NCBI RefSeq assembly: GCF_002091635.1
Contig: NZ_BDAC01000021.1
Location: 49,050 to 113,049 of the forward strand
Source of the DNA: Pseudomonas indica NBRC 103045
GTDB lineage: Bacteria; Pseudomonadota; Gammaproteobacteria; Pseudomonadales; Pseudomonadaceae
Length of the DNA: 64,000 nucleotides
Direction: 5' to 3'
Under the pieces are notes generated by a model. The model was not told the origin of the DNA. It searched no databases and was given only the letters and a program-made list of their open reading frames with translations. The position numbers and the translations under genes were made by a program. Of this stretch, positions 36,414 to 45,237 are shown piece after piece; the stretch's first letter is position 1, and each line of letters begins with the position of its first letter.

Positions 36414-37934
36414 ATGTCATCTGCCGACCTCGCCGATCTGGATGCCGCTATGGCCGAGCCGGCGGCATTCCGCCGCCTGCCTTTCGCTTTTGCCCGACGC
36501 CATGGGGTCCTGCTGCGCCAGCGGGACGGCCGGCCGCAGTTGTGCGCCCGTGAGGGGGCGGCGCTGACGGCTTTGCAGGAGGCACAGCGCTTCGCCGGCG
36601 AACGCCTGCCGATCGGCTGGCTGGAGGCGGCGGAGTTCGAGCAGGTGCTGGGTGCTACTTATCAGCACGATTCTTCCGCCGCGATGCAGATGGTCCAGGG
36701 GCTGGGCTCGGACATGGACCTGGCCAGCCTGGCGGACCAGGTGCCGGAAACCGAAGACCTGCTGGAGCAGGAAGACGACGCGCCGATCATCCGCCTGATC
36801 AACGCGATTCTCGGCGAGGCGATCAAGGAAAATGCGTCGGACATCCACGTGGAGACCTTCGAAAAGCGCCTGGTGATCCGCTTCCGCATCGACGGCGTGC
36901 TGCGCGAAGTGGTGCAGCCCAAGCGCGAGCTGGCGGCGCTGCTGGTGTCGCGTATCAAGGTCATGGCCAAGCTGGATATCGCCGAGAAGCGCGTCCCGCA
37001 GGATGGCCGGATTTCCTTGCGGGTCGGCGGCCGGGAGGTGGATATCCGTGTGTCCACCCTGCCGTCGGCCAACGGCGAGCGGGTGGTGCTGCGTCTGCTC
37101 GACAAGCAGGCCGGGCGCCTGACCCTGACCCACCTGGGCATGAGCACGCGGGATCGCCAACTGATGCAGGAAACCGTGCAGAAACCCCACGGCATCATCC
37201 TGGTCACTGGCCCGACCGGCTCGGGCAAGACCACCACGCTGTACGCCAGCCTGGTCACCCTGAACAACGGCTCGCGCAACATCCTCACCGTCGAGGACCC
37301 CATCGAGTATCACCTCGAAGGCATCGGCCAAACCCAGGTCAACTCCAAGGTCGACATGACCTTCGCCCGCGGCCTGCGCGCCATCCTGCGCCAGGACCCG
37401 GACGTGGTGATGGTCGGCGAGATCCGCGACCAGGAAACCGCCGAGATCGCCGTGCAGGCCTCGCTGACCGGTCACCTGGTGCTTTCCACCCTGCATACCA
37501 ACAGCGCCATCGGCGCGGTCACCCGTCTGGTGGATATGGGCGTGGAGCCTTTTCTGCTTTCATCTTCCCTGCTCGGCGTGCTCGCCCAGCGGCTGGTGCG
37601 GGTGCTGTGCCCGGCGTGCAAGCAGCCCTATCTGGCAGACGCGGCGGAATGCGCGATGCTCAACGTCGAGCCGGAAAGCCCGCCGCCGACGCTCTACCAT
37701 GCCAAGGGCTGCGACGAGTGCCGTAACCTCGGCTATCGTGGCCGGACCGGTATCTATGAACTGGTAGTGTTCGACGAAACGATGCGTACCCTGATCCACA
37801 ACCGGGCATCGGAACAGGAAATGACCCGCCATGCGCGCCTGCTCGGGCCGAGCATCCGCGATGATGGCATGCGCAAGGTCCGCGAAGGGGTGACCACCCT
37901 GGAGGAAGTGCTGCGGGTAACCAGGGAAGAATGA
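36414..37934 (+). CDS. gspE: Type II secretion ATPase GspE (XcpR)
   Basis: A 506-residue secretion ATPase: N1E-type domain (1-100), the [20 protein letters not shown] block, Walker A GPTGSGKT (266-273), Asp box, Walker B in [14 protein letters not shown] (327-339), His box [12 protein letters not shown], and a zinc-binding four-Cys motif (CPAC at 399-402, CDEC at 433-436). It powers pseudopilus assembly at the inner membrane. The order of the nine genes and the GspG sequence match the Xcp system of P. aeruginosa. Here gspC/gspD (xcpP/Q) are not next to it; the divergent neighbour is a DUF1302 gene. Confidence 0.96.
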   Translation: MSSADLADLDAAMAEPAAFRRLPFAFARRHGVLLRQRDGRPQLCAREGAALTALQEAQRFAGERLPIGWLEAAEFEQVLGATYQHDSSAAMQMVQGLGSDMDLASLADQVPETEDLLEQEDDAPIIRLINAILGEAIKENASDIHVETFEKRLVIRFRIDGVLREVVQPKRELAALLVSRIKVMAKLDIAEKRVPQDGRISLRVGGREVDIRVSTLPSANGERVVLRLLDKQAGRLTLTHLGMSTRDRQLMQETVQKPHGIILVTGPTGSGKTTTLYASLVTLNNGSRNILTVEDPIEYHLEGIGQTQVNSKVDMTFARGLRAILRQDPDVVMVGEIRDQETAEIAVQASLTGHLVLSTLHTNSAIGAVTRLVDMGVEPFLLSSSLLGVLAQRLVRVLCPACKQPYLADAAECAMLNVEPESPPPTLYHAKGCDECRNLGYRGRTGIYELVVFDETMRTLIHNRASEQEMTRHARLLGPSIRDDGMRKVREGVTTLEEVLRVTREE

Positions 37935-38031
37935 ACATGCGGAACGATTCAGCGATCTCCTTCATTTATAAGCAGCGGCATGCCTGCGACCGCCGTTTCT
38001 TCGCCACGGAAGCCGGGAGCGGCGTTCGCTG

Positions 38032-39246
38032 ATGGCCGCGTTCGAATACATCGCCATCGACCCCAAGGGGCGCCAGCACAAGGGCCTGCTGGAGGCGGAC
38101 AGCCCGCGCCAGGCACGCCAGTTGCTGCGCGAGAAGCAGTGGTCGCCGCTGGAGGTGAAGCAGGCCAAGGCTCGGGAGGAACGCGGTAGCGGTGGTTTCA
38201 GCTTCGGGCATGGGTTGTCCGCCCGCGACCTGGCGCTGGTGACTCGTCAACTGGCGACGCTGGTCAGTGCGGCGCTGCCCATCGAGGAAGCGCTGCGCGC
38301 CGCCGCGGCGCAGTCCACTTCGCAGAAGATCAAATCCATGCTGCTCGCCGTGCGCGCCCGGGTGCTGGAGGGGCACAGTCTGGCGGCGAGCCTGAAGGAG
38401 TACCCGTCGGCCTTCCCCGAGCTGTACCGCGCCACCGTCGCTGCGGGCGAGCACGCCGGCCATCTGGGCCTAGTGCTGGACCAACTGGCCGACTACACCG
38501 AGCAGCGCCAGCAGTCGCGGCAGAAGATTCAGCTCGCCTTGCTCTACCCGGTGATCCTGATGGTCGCCTCGCTGACCATCGTCGGCTTCCTGCTCGGCTA
38601 TGTGGTGCCGGACGTGGTCAAGGTCTTCGTCAACACCGGGCAAGAGCTGCCGGCGCTGACCAGCGGCCTGATCGCCGTGAGCGATGTGGTCAAATCCTGG
38701 GGTTGGCTGATGCTGCTCGGCGCAATCGGTGGCGTGATGGCGCTGCGCATGGCCTTGCGCGAAGAACATCTGCGCCGCCGCTGGCACGGTTTCATCCTGC
38801 GCGTGCCGCTGGTCGGCCGGCTGAATCGGGCGACCAACACCGCGCGTTTCGCCTCGACCCTGGCGATCCTGTCGCGCAGCGGTGTGCCGCTGGTGGAGGC
38901 GCTGTCCATCGCCGCGGCGGTGATCGCCAACCTGCGCATCCGCGACAAGGTGATCGAGGCGGCGCAGAAGGTGCGCGAGGGCAGCAGCCTGACCCGCGCC
39001 CTGGATGCGACCCAGGAATTTCCGCCGATGATGCTGCACATGATCGCCAGCGGCGAAAAATCCGGCGAACTGGATCAGATGCTGGCGCGTACCGCGCGCA
39101 ATCAGGAAAACGACCTGGCTGCGCAGGTCGCCCTGCTGGTCGGCCTGTTCGAGCCTTTCATGCTGGTCTTCATGGGGGCGGTGGTATTGGTCATCGTTCT
39201 GGCGATACTGCTACCGATCCTTTCTCTCAACCAACTGGTGGGGTAA
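38032..39246 (+). CDS. gspF: Type II secretion inner-membrane platform protein GspF (XcpS)
   Basis: A 404-residue protein with two repeated T2SSF domains (about 70-190 and 270-390) and three membrane segments (about 170-195, 222-242, 372-396). Signature stretches are FEYIAIDPKGRQHKGLLEAD at the N-terminus, LTRALDATQEFPPMMLHMIA and the C-terminal LLPILSLNQLV. It forms the platform that contacts GspE and the pseudopilins. Start ATG preceded by GGGAGCGG. A 97-base non-coding gap separates it from gspE, unusual in a cluster where the other genes touch. Confidence 0.95.
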   Translation: MAAFEYIAIDPKGRQHKGLLEADSPRQARQLLREKQWSPLEVKQAKAREERGSGGFSFGHGLSARDLALVTRQLATLVSAALPIEEALRAAAAQSTSQKIKSMLLAVRARVLEGHSLAASLKEYPSAFPELYRATVAAGEHAGHLGLVLDQLADYTEQRQQSRQKIQLALLYPVILMVASLTIVGFLLGYVVPDVVKVFVNTGQELPALTSGLIAVSDVVKSWGWLMLLGAIGGVMALRMALREEHLRRRWHGFILRVPLVGRLNRATNTARFASTLAILSRSGVPLVEALSIAAAVIANLRIRDKVIEAAQKVREGSSLTRALDATQEFPPMMLHMIASGEKSGELDQMLARTARNQENDLAAQVALLVGLFEPFMLVFMGAVVLVIVLAILLPILSLNQLVG

Positions 39247-39250
39247 ACGC

Positions 39251-39679
39251 GTGCAACGACGCAAGCAACTGGGCTTCACGCTCATCGAAATCATGGTGGT
39301 GGTGGTCATTCTGGGCATTCTCGCCGCGCTGGTGGTGCCGCAGGTGATGAGCCGTCCGGACCAGGCCAAGGTCACCGTGGCCAAAGGCGACATCAAGGCC
39401 GTTGCCGCCGCGCTGGACATGTACAAGCTGGACAACTTCGCCTACCCGAGCACCCAGCAGGGCCTCGAGGCGCTGGTAAAGCGCCCGTCGGGCAACCCGC
39501 AGCCGAAGAACTGGAACAAGGACGGCTACCTGAAGAAACTGCCGGTCGATCCTTGGGGCAACCCCTACCAGTACCTGGCGCCGGGGACCCGTGGCCCGTT
39601 CGACCTGTACTCCTTCGGTGCCGATGGCAAGGAAGGGGGCTCCGACCTGGACGCCGACATCGGTAACTGGGATCTCTGA
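39251..39679 (+). CDS. gspG: Major pseudopilin GspG (XcpT)
   Basis: A 142-residue type IV pilin-like protein starting with GTG, 4 bases after gspF. The short leader MQRRKQLG is followed by the prepilin peptidase site G|FTLIEIMVVVVILGILAAL. The C-terminal part has KNWNKDGYLKKLPVDPWGNP and the calcium-site region SFGADGKEGGSDLDADIGNW. It is nearly the same as P. aeruginosa XcpT as I recall it. It makes the shaft of the pseudopilus. Overlaps gspH by one base. Confidence 0.97.
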   Translation: MQRRKQLGFTLIEIMVVVVILGILAALVVPQVMSRPDQAKVTVAKGDIKAVAAALDMYKLDNFAYPSTQQGLEALVKRPSGNPQPKNWNKDGYLKKLPVDPWGNPYQYLAPGTRGPFDLYSFGADGKEGGSDLDADIGNWDL

Positions 39680-40341
39680 TGCGCACATCCGCAGGGGCCG
39701 GCGCCAGCGCGCCGGCCGTTACCGGCAGTGGCCTTCGCGGGAGTGCGAACGGTCCGGCTCCTGCGGAACGCCGCCAGGATGGCTTCACCCTGATCGAACT
39801 GCTGGTGGTGATGGTGATCATCGGCAGCCTGCTCAGTCTCGCGGTGCTGTCGACGGGCAACGCCAACACCAGCCGCGAGCTGCGTGATGAGGCACAGCGG
39901 CTGTCCGGCCTGATCGCCGTACTCAGTGACGAGGCCGTGCTCGACAACCGCGAGTATGGCCTGCTGGTACGCAGCGAAAGCTACCGGGTGCTGGCCTACG
40001 ACGAAGCCAAGGCCATCTGGGCCGCCGTGCCCGGCCAGAACGAGCACCGTGTGCCGGTCTGGGCGCGCCTGGAACTCGAACTGGAGGGCGAGCCCCTCAA
40101 GCTGAGCGCTCCGGTCAAGGAGAACGACGACGAACCGGGGCTCAGCCAGGACGAAGAAAAGAAAGAGAAGGAAAAGAGCGGCCCTCGCCAGCCGGAGCCG
40201 CAGCTCTTGATCCTGTCCAGCGGCGAGCTGTCGCCGTTCCGCCTGGAAATCGCCGAGCGCGAGTCCAAGGGCACCGTCTACGAACTGGTCAGCGATGGCT
40301 TCCAGATGCCTAAGGCCGAACTGGCCAAGGAGCGGCGATGA
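39679..40341 (+). CDS. gspH: Minor pseudopilin GspH (XcpU)
   Basis: A 220-residue protein with the cleavage motif DG|FTLIELLVVMVIIGSLLSLA. The leader before the cleavage site is about 35 residues, much longer than the usual 6-15, and rich in Ala/Gly. A shorter start inside would need a non-ATG codon, and the ATG is coupled to gspG by TGATG, so the long form is kept. A highly charged insert (KENDDEPGLSQDEEKKEKEK) at about 151-170 is also not usual. GspH sits in the pseudopilus tip complex region. Overlaps gspI by 4 bases. Confidence 0.9.
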   Translation: MRTSAGAGASAPAVTGSGLRGSANGPAPAERRQDGFTLIELLVVMVIIGSLLSLAVLSTGNANTSRELRDEAQRLSGLIAVLSDEAVLDNREYGLLVRSESYRVLAYDEAKAIWAAVPGQNEHRVPVWARLELELEGEPLKLSAPVKENDDEPGLSQDEEKKEKEKSGPRQPEPQLLILSSGELSPFRLEIAERESKGTVYELVSDGFQMPKAELAKERR

Positions 40342-40745
40342 AGCCTGTGTTCGGCCGTCGGCCGCGAAGCGGGGGGTTCACCCTGCTGGAAGTGCTGGTC
40401 GCCCTGGCGATCTTCGCGACGGTTGCGGCGGTGGTTTTGAGTGCCGCCGGGCGCAGCCTGACCAACGCCATGCGCCTGGAAGAAAAGACCCTGGCCGGAT
40501 GGATCGCCGATAACCGCATCACCGAGCTTCAGCTCGCCAACCCCTCCCCGGGTGAGGGGCGGGAAAACAAGGAACTGGAATATGCCGGCCGCCGCTGGGA
40601 AACGCTGAGCGAAATCGAAGCGACCAGCGATCCGGGCATGCGCCGTGTCACCGTCTGGGTGGCGCCGCGACCCGAACGCAGCAGCGGCACGCCGCTGCGC
40701 GACCGGGCCGTGGTCAGCCTCACCGGCTTCATCGGGGTGCGCTGA
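40338..40745 (+). CDS. gspI: Minor pseudopilin GspI (XcpV)
   Basis: A 135-residue pseudopilin. Basic leader MKPVFGRRPRSG, cleavage G|FTLLEVLVALAIFATVAAV, then the family stretch GRSLTNAMRLEEKTLAGWIADNR with the ASN/EKTxAxWVAxN-type motif. GspI nucleates the GspI-J-K tip complex. ATGA overlap with gspH and a one-base overlap with gspJ. Confidence 0.94.
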   Translation: MKPVFGRRPRSGGFTLLEVLVALAIFATVAAVVLSAAGRSLTNAMRLEEKTLAGWIADNRITELQLANPSPGEGRENKELEYAGRRWETLSEIEATSDPGMRRVTVWVAPRPERSSGTPLRDRAVVSLTGFIGVR

Positions 40746-41479
40746 TGGCGATCAGGACCGTCCGTGGTTTCACCCTGCTGGAGCTGCTGATCGCCATCGC
40801 GATCTTCGCGCTGCTCAGCCTGGGCACCTACCGCATGCTGGAAAGCGTGCTGCACAGCGATGAGGCGACTCGCGCCCAGGAGCAGAACCTGCGCGAACTG
40901 GCCCGTGCCTTCTGGGCGCTGGAGCGCGACCTGTCACAAGTCATCGCCCGACCGGTGCGCGATGCCTATGGCGACCAGCGTGGCGCCTTCCTCGGCGAAC
41001 AGCGCACGCTGGACGGCTCGGCCGCCATCGAGCTGACCCGCAGCGGCTGGCGCAACCCCACCGGGCAATCGCGCTCGCAATTGCAGCGGGTGCGCTGGCG
41101 TTTGGCCGGCGAGACCCTGGAGCGGGTCTATTGGGTCCCGCTGGACCAAGCGGTGGACACCCAGCCGCGGGTGCAGAAGGTGCTGGAAGGCGTCACGGCC
41201 ATGGAGTTGCGCTATTTGGATAAGGAAAACCAGTGGCAGACTCTCTGGCCGCCGGAGCAGAGCGGCGGCAGCGAACAGGAGCGCAGCCGCCTGCCCCAGG
41301 CCGTCGAGATCAAGCTGCAGCACCGTCGCTACGGTGAGTTGACCCGCCTGCTGCGCCTGCCGGACGCGCCGGCCGAATCGTCGGCGCAACAAGGCGGTGG
41401 CGGCGAGCAAGAAGGCGGCGATGGCCAGGAGGGCGGTGACGGCGGAACGCAGCCCGAGCCGGGGGGCGATGCCGGATGA
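40745..41479 (+). CDS. gspJ: Minor pseudopilin GspJ (XcpW)
   Basis: A 244-residue pseudopilin with leader MAIRTVRG, cleavage G|FTLLELLIAIAIFALLSLG, and typical FWALERDLSQVIARPVRDAYG. The last 40 or so residues after LPDAPAESS form a low-complexity tail of Gly, Gln, Glu and Asp, which looks unstructured and is longer than I would expect for XcpW. It is part of the pseudopilus tip. ATGA overlap with gspK. Confidence 0.93.
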   Translation: MAIRTVRGFTLLELLIAIAIFALLSLGTYRMLESVLHSDEATRAQEQNLRELARAFWALERDLSQVIARPVRDAYGDQRGAFLGEQRTLDGSAAIELTRSGWRNPTGQSRSQLQRVRWRLAGETLERVYWVPLDQAVDTQPRVQKVLEGVTAMELRYLDKENQWQTLWPPEQSGGSEQERSRLPQAVEIKLQHRRYGELTRLLRLPDAPAESSAQQGGGGEQEGGDGQEGGDGGTQPEPGGDAG

Positions 41480-42453
41480 GGCGCGCGCAACGGGGCGTGG
41501 CCCTGATCACGGTGCTGCTGGTGGTGGCCATCGTTACGGTGGTCTGTGCCGGTCTGATCGCCCGCCAGCAACTGGCGATACGCAGCACTTCCAATCAGAT
41601 GCAGGCGCGACAGGCCTGGCACTACGCTCTGGGCGGCGAGGCCCTGGCACAGTCAATCCTGAGCCGCGACCTGAAGGCGCCCGGCAGCAACCCGCAGCAG
41701 CCGGTCGATCATCTGCGCGAGGCCTGGGCCAAACCGCTGCCGGTATTCCCCATCGACCAGGGCGAAATCGCCGTGCGCATCGAGGATCCGACCGGCCGCT
41801 TCAACCTGAACAATCTCGTCCAGCAGCGCCAGCTCAACCAGCCGGCCTACCAGCAGTTCCAGCGCCTGCTGATGCTGCTGGGCCTGCAGCCGGGCTACGC
41901 CGATCGCCTGGTCGACTGGCTGGATGCCGATCAGGAACCGCGTGGCGAGCAGGGGGCCGAGGATAACCAGTATCTGCTGCTCGACCCGCCGTACCGCACG
42001 GCCAACCGGGAGTTGACCGACGTTTCCGAGCTGCGCCTGCTGCTCGGCATGAGCGACCTGGAGTTCCGCCGCCTGGCTCCCTATGTCACGGCGCTGCCAG
42101 CCGGTACGGCACTCAACGTCAATACCGCCAGCGCCATGGTGCTGGCCACCCTGGTCAACCCGCCGAACCCCAGCGTGGGCGAGGAACTGGTTGCAGGACG
42201 GCGTGAGGAAGGCTATCGCGACCTGAATGCCTTCATCAGCCAGCCGGCCCTGGCGGGAGCCGGGCAGCAGAACCAGAAGCTGTCCGTGGGCAGCAATTAT
42301 TTCCTGGCCATCAGCGAGGTGCGGGTGGCCGACCGCAAGCAGGTGCTGGTCAGCCTGCTACAGCGTGAGAACACCGGCCGCATCCGCGTGCTGCAACGCA
42401 ATCTGGGCCGGCAGGCAATTCTGCCGGTGGCCCAACGAGGTGACGAAGAATGA
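41476..42453 (+). CDS. gspK: Minor pseudopilin GspK (XcpX)
   Basis: A 325-residue protein. The leader MRRAQRG is followed by G|VALITVLLVVAIVTVVCAGL, with Val in place of the usual Phe after the cleavage site and without the Glu at +5, as is normal for GspK. The large globular domain contains DPTGRFNLNNLV and LNVNTASAMVLATL, conserved in the family. GspK caps the pseudopilus tip. ATGA overlap with gspL. Confidence 0.94.
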   Translation: MRRAQRGVALITVLLVVAIVTVVCAGLIARQQLAIRSTSNQMQARQAWHYALGGEALAQSILSRDLKAPGSNPQQPVDHLREAWAKPLPVFPIDQGEIAVRIEDPTGRFNLNNLVQQRQLNQPAYQQFQRLLMLLGLQPGYADRLVDWLDADQEPRGEQGAEDNQYLLLDPPYRTANRELTDVSELRLLLGMSDLEFRRLAPYVTALPAGTALNVNTASAMVLATLVNPPNPSVGEELVAGRREEGYRDLNAFISQPALAGAGQQNQKLSVGSNYFLAISEVRVADRKQVLVSLLQRENTGRIRVLQRNLGRQAILPVAQRGDEE

Positions 42454-43598
42454 ACACCATGGACTGCCTGTTTCTGCCGCCCGATTGCGGGCCGGAGTTG
42501 AGCGCGGGCCTCCGCGTATACCACCTGCCCGCCGGAAGCGAGGGCGCCAGGATGAGCCTTGAGGACTGCGCCGCAGCCGTTCAGGGCCGGGCAGTCGCCC
42601 TGGTGCTGCCGGCCGAAGTGTGCAGCGCCCTGGCGGTCGCCCTGCCGACGCAGAAGGCGCGCTGGCTGCGCCAGGCTTTGCCTTACGCGGTGGAGGAGCT
42701 GCTTGCCGAGGACGTCGATCAGCTGCATCTGGCGCTGGGCGAGCGGCTGTCCGACGGTCGCTACCGGGTCATCGCGCTGCGCCGCAGCCTGCTGGCCGGC
42801 TGGCTGGCGCAACTGGAGGCGCAGGGGCTGAAGGTCGGTGCGGTGCACGTGGATGCCGACCTGTTGCCGCGCGACGGCACCCAGGTGCTGGTGTTGGGTG
42901 ATCGGGCGCTGGTCGGTGGTGTGAGCGAAGCGCGTCTGGCGGTCGCCGCGGAGGACTGGCCGATGCTGGCGGATCAGTTGCCGCTGCCCTTCCATCTGTA
43001 CGGCGAGACGGAAGAGCCTCCGCTGGAAGTCGGCGAGTACCGCCGGGTGATCGAGCCTTACCGCTTCCTGGCCGATGGCCGCTCACTGGCGGTCGACCTG
43101 GCCCAGGCCGAGTTCGCCGTGCGCCAGGAAGGCGGCAGCCTGGAGCAGTGGAAGCCGCTGCTGGCCGTCGCCGGTCTCTGGCTGGTGTTGCAGGTCGGCT
43201 TCAACCTGGCCCAGGCCTGGTACCTGGAGCGCCAGGGCGATGCCTACTCCGCCGAAAGCCAGGCGCTGTACCGCGAGCTGTTTCCCGAGGACACGCGCAT
43301 CGTCAATTTGCGTGCCCAGTTCGCCGAGCACCTGGCCCAGGGCGCCGCGTCGGGTTCCGGGCAGTTCCTGCACCTGCTCGATCAGGTCGCCGGCCCGCTG
43401 CAAGCGCCGAACCTGACCCTGATCCAACTGGATTACAGCGAGAACCGGGGCGATCTGGCCCTGCAGGTGCGGGCCAGCGATTTTGCCGAGCTGGAGCAGT
43501 TGCGCCAGCGCCTCAGCGAAGCCGGCCTCGCGGTGCAGATGGGCTCCGCCAGCCGTGAAGAAGGCGGCGTGACCGCCCGTGTCGTCATAGGAAGCTGA
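42450..43598 (+). CDS. gspL: Type II secretion protein GspL (XcpY)
   Basis: A 382-residue bitopic protein: a cytoplasmic actin-like domain (1-230) with RQALPYAVEELLAEDVDQLH typical of GspL, one membrane segment around 234-256 (PLLAVAGLWLVLQVGFNLAQ) and a periplasmic ferredoxin-like domain. It binds GspE in the cytoplasm and GspM in the membrane. Coupled to gspK by ATGA, 4 bases before gspM. Confidence 0.94.
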   Translation: MNTMDCLFLPPDCGPELSAGLRVYHLPAGSEGARMSLEDCAAAVQGRAVALVLPAEVCSALAVALPTQKARWLRQALPYAVEELLAEDVDQLHLALGERLSDGRYRVIALRRSLLAGWLAQLEAQGLKVGAVHVDADLLPRDGTQVLVLGDRALVGGVSEARLAVAAEDWPMLADQLPLPFHLYGETEEPPLEVGEYRRVIEPYRFLADGRSLAVDLAQAEFAVRQEGGSLEQWKPLLAVAGLWLVLQVGFNLAQAWYLERQGDAYSAESQALYRELFPEDTRIVNLRAQFAEHLAQGAASGSGQFLHLLDQVAGPLQAPNLTLIQLDYSENRGDLALQVRASDFAELEQLRQRLSEAGLAVQMGSASREEGGVTARVVIGS

Positions 43599-43602
43599 AG
43601 TC

Positions 43603-44124
43603 ATGCAGGCACTCGTTCAACTTCGACAGCAACTCAGCGCGCGCGCGACCAGTTCGCCGCTCTGGCAGCGTTGGCAGCAGATGGCGCCGCGCGAACGCAT
43701 GGCGCTCGGTCTGCTCGGCGCGTTCCTGATCGGTGTGGTGCTCTACCTGAGCATCTGGCAGCCGGCCGCCCGCGAACTCAAGGACGCGCGCAATTACTAC
43801 CAGCAGCAGCGGGAGCTGAATGCCTACCTGCAAAGCAATGCGGAGGCGGCTCGCCAGGTTTCCGCCAAGCCCCAGGTCAGCCTGGAGGCCGAGCAACTGC
43901 AAGGGCTGGTCACGCGTACCGCCCAGCAGCACGGGCTGGTGGTGGAGCGTTTCGACAGTGATTCCGAAGGGCTGCTGGTCAGCCTGGCCGAAGCACCGTT
44001 CGCCGCCATGCTGCGCTGGTTCGGTGAGTTGCAGGCACAGGGTGTGCGACTGGCCGAGGTCAGCCTCGACCGGGCCAGCACCGGCAAGGTGAACGCGCGG
44101 CTGACCCTCAAGGCTGGCGGCTGA
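43603..44124 (+). CDS. gspM: Type II secretion protein GspM (XcpZ)
   Basis: A 173-residue bitopic protein with QMAPRERMALGLLGAFLIGV, then VLYLSIWQPA (membrane segment about 30-50) and a periplasmic domain carrying VERFDSDSEGLLVSLAEAPF. It stabilises GspL in the platform. It is the last gene of the run; no gspN follows. The end overlaps the convergent LysR gene by 17 bases. Confidence 0.93.
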   Translation: MQALVQLRQQLSARATSSPLWQRWQQMAPRERMALGLLGAFLIGVVLYLSIWQPAARELKDARNYYQQQRELNAYLQSNAEAARQVSAKPQVSLEAEQLQGLVTRTAQQHGLVVERFDSDSEGLLVSLAEAPFAAMLRWFGELQAQGVRLAEVSLDRASTGKVNARLTLKAGG

Positions 44125-45061
44125 TCCCGCGGGCTGCTCCGCCGGGGTCGGTGACCTCGGTGGGGTTCTCCTCCCGGTAGCGCCGCGCCTCTTCCACCAG
44201 CCAGTCGCGGAAGGCGCGCAGCGCCGCCGATTCCACCTTGCGCTCCGGGATGATCAGGTAATACGCCTTGTCGCTGTGGCTGGCATGCTCCATCGCCACC
44301 ACCAGCCGGCCTTCACGCAGCTCGCGTTGGATCAGGAACGGAGGGATCAGCGCTACGCCCATTTCGTGCTCGGCGGCCTGGGCGAGCATGGAGAACAGCT
44401 CGTAGCGCGGCCCGGTCATGTCCCGCGCCACGTTCATTCCCAGCGAATCGAACCACTGCCGCCAGGCATAGGGACGGGTGGTCTGTTGCAAGAGCGGCAG
44501 CCGGGCGATTGCCTCGGCGTCGAGCTGCGCACGGCCCGCCAGCAAGGCCGGGCTGCACACCGGCATCGAATTCTCCGGCATCAGGAAATACGCCTCGGTG
44601 CCCGACCAGTCGCCATCGCCGAAATAGAGCGCGGCATCGAACTCGGTATCGGCGAACAGGAAGGGGCGGGTGCGGTTGGTCAGGTTCACCGTGACCTGCG
44701 GATGCAGTGCCTGGAAGTGTTTCAGCCGGGGCAACAGCCATTGCGTGCCGAAGGTCGGCACCACCGCCAGTTCGAGCCGGCCGGCGCCATGCTGGCCCAT
44801 CACCGAGAGGGTGTCACGCTCCACCGCATCCAGTTGCGCGGCCACCCGCCGGCTGTAGGAAAGGCCCGCCTCGGTCAACTTCACACCGCGTCGCGAGCGG
44901 CGGAACAATTCGATGCCTAGGAATTCTTCCAGCGCACCGATCTGCCGGCAGATGGCGCTCTGGGTCAGGCTCAACTCGTCGGCGGCCTTGGTGAAGCTTT
45001 CGTGGCGGGCGGCGGCCTCGAAGGCGAGGAGCGCGGAGGTGCTGGGAATCTTGCGGCGCAT
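44108..45061 (-). CDS. gcdR: LysR-family regulator of glutaryl-CoA dehydrogenase (GcdR-like)
   Basis: A 317-residue LysR protein: N-terminal winged HTH with LLAFEAAARHESFTKAADEL, then SLTQSAICRQIGALEEFLG, and a GcvA-like effector domain (ELAVVPTFGTQWLLPRLKHF). It is divergent from gcdH, the arrangement of gcdR-gcdH in Pseudomonas, where the regulator activates gcdH in response to glutarate. A T-x11-A type palindrome in the 176-base intergenic region is a likely binding site. Convergent with gspM, overlapping its end by 17 bases. Confidence 0.9.
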   Translation of the reverse strand: MRRKIPSTSALLAFEAAARHESFTKAADELSLTQSAICRQIGALEEFLGIELFRRSRRGVKLTEAGLSYSRRVAAQLDAVERDTLSVMGQHGAGRLELAVVPTFGTQWLLPRLKHFQALHPQVTVNLTNRTRPFLFADTEFDAALYFGDGDWSGTEAYFLMPENSMPVCSPALLAGRAQLDAEAIARLPLLQQTTRPYAWRQWFDSLGMNVARDMTGPRYELFSMLAQAAEHEMGVALIPPFLIQRELREGRLVVAMEHASHSDKAYYLIIPERKVESAALRAFRDWLVEEARRYREENPTEVTDPGGAARGISRQP

Positions 45062-45126
45062 CTATGCGGTTGACTCAAGGAAAACGGGCGAAAGATGGCC
45101 TTAACCTTATCTCGAAGTGAGTAAAA

Positions 45127-45142
45127 CGCACAATAGCGTGCG
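45127..45142. promoter_or_regulatory. Putative LysR binding site between gcdR and gcdH
   Basis: CGCACAATAGCGTGCG is a 5-bp perfect inverted repeat with a six-base centre. It lies 65 bases from the gcdR start and 95 bases from the gcdH start, in the place expected for the recognition site of a divergent LysR regulator. Confidence 0.5.
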
Positions 45143-45237
45143 AAATCGTCGTTTGCCCTCCTCTCCGTCGTTGCCTAGCATCAGGACATCGAATGGAGCG
45201 GCTTCCCGCTTCTAGCCACTGTCCGACGAGGTTTTCC

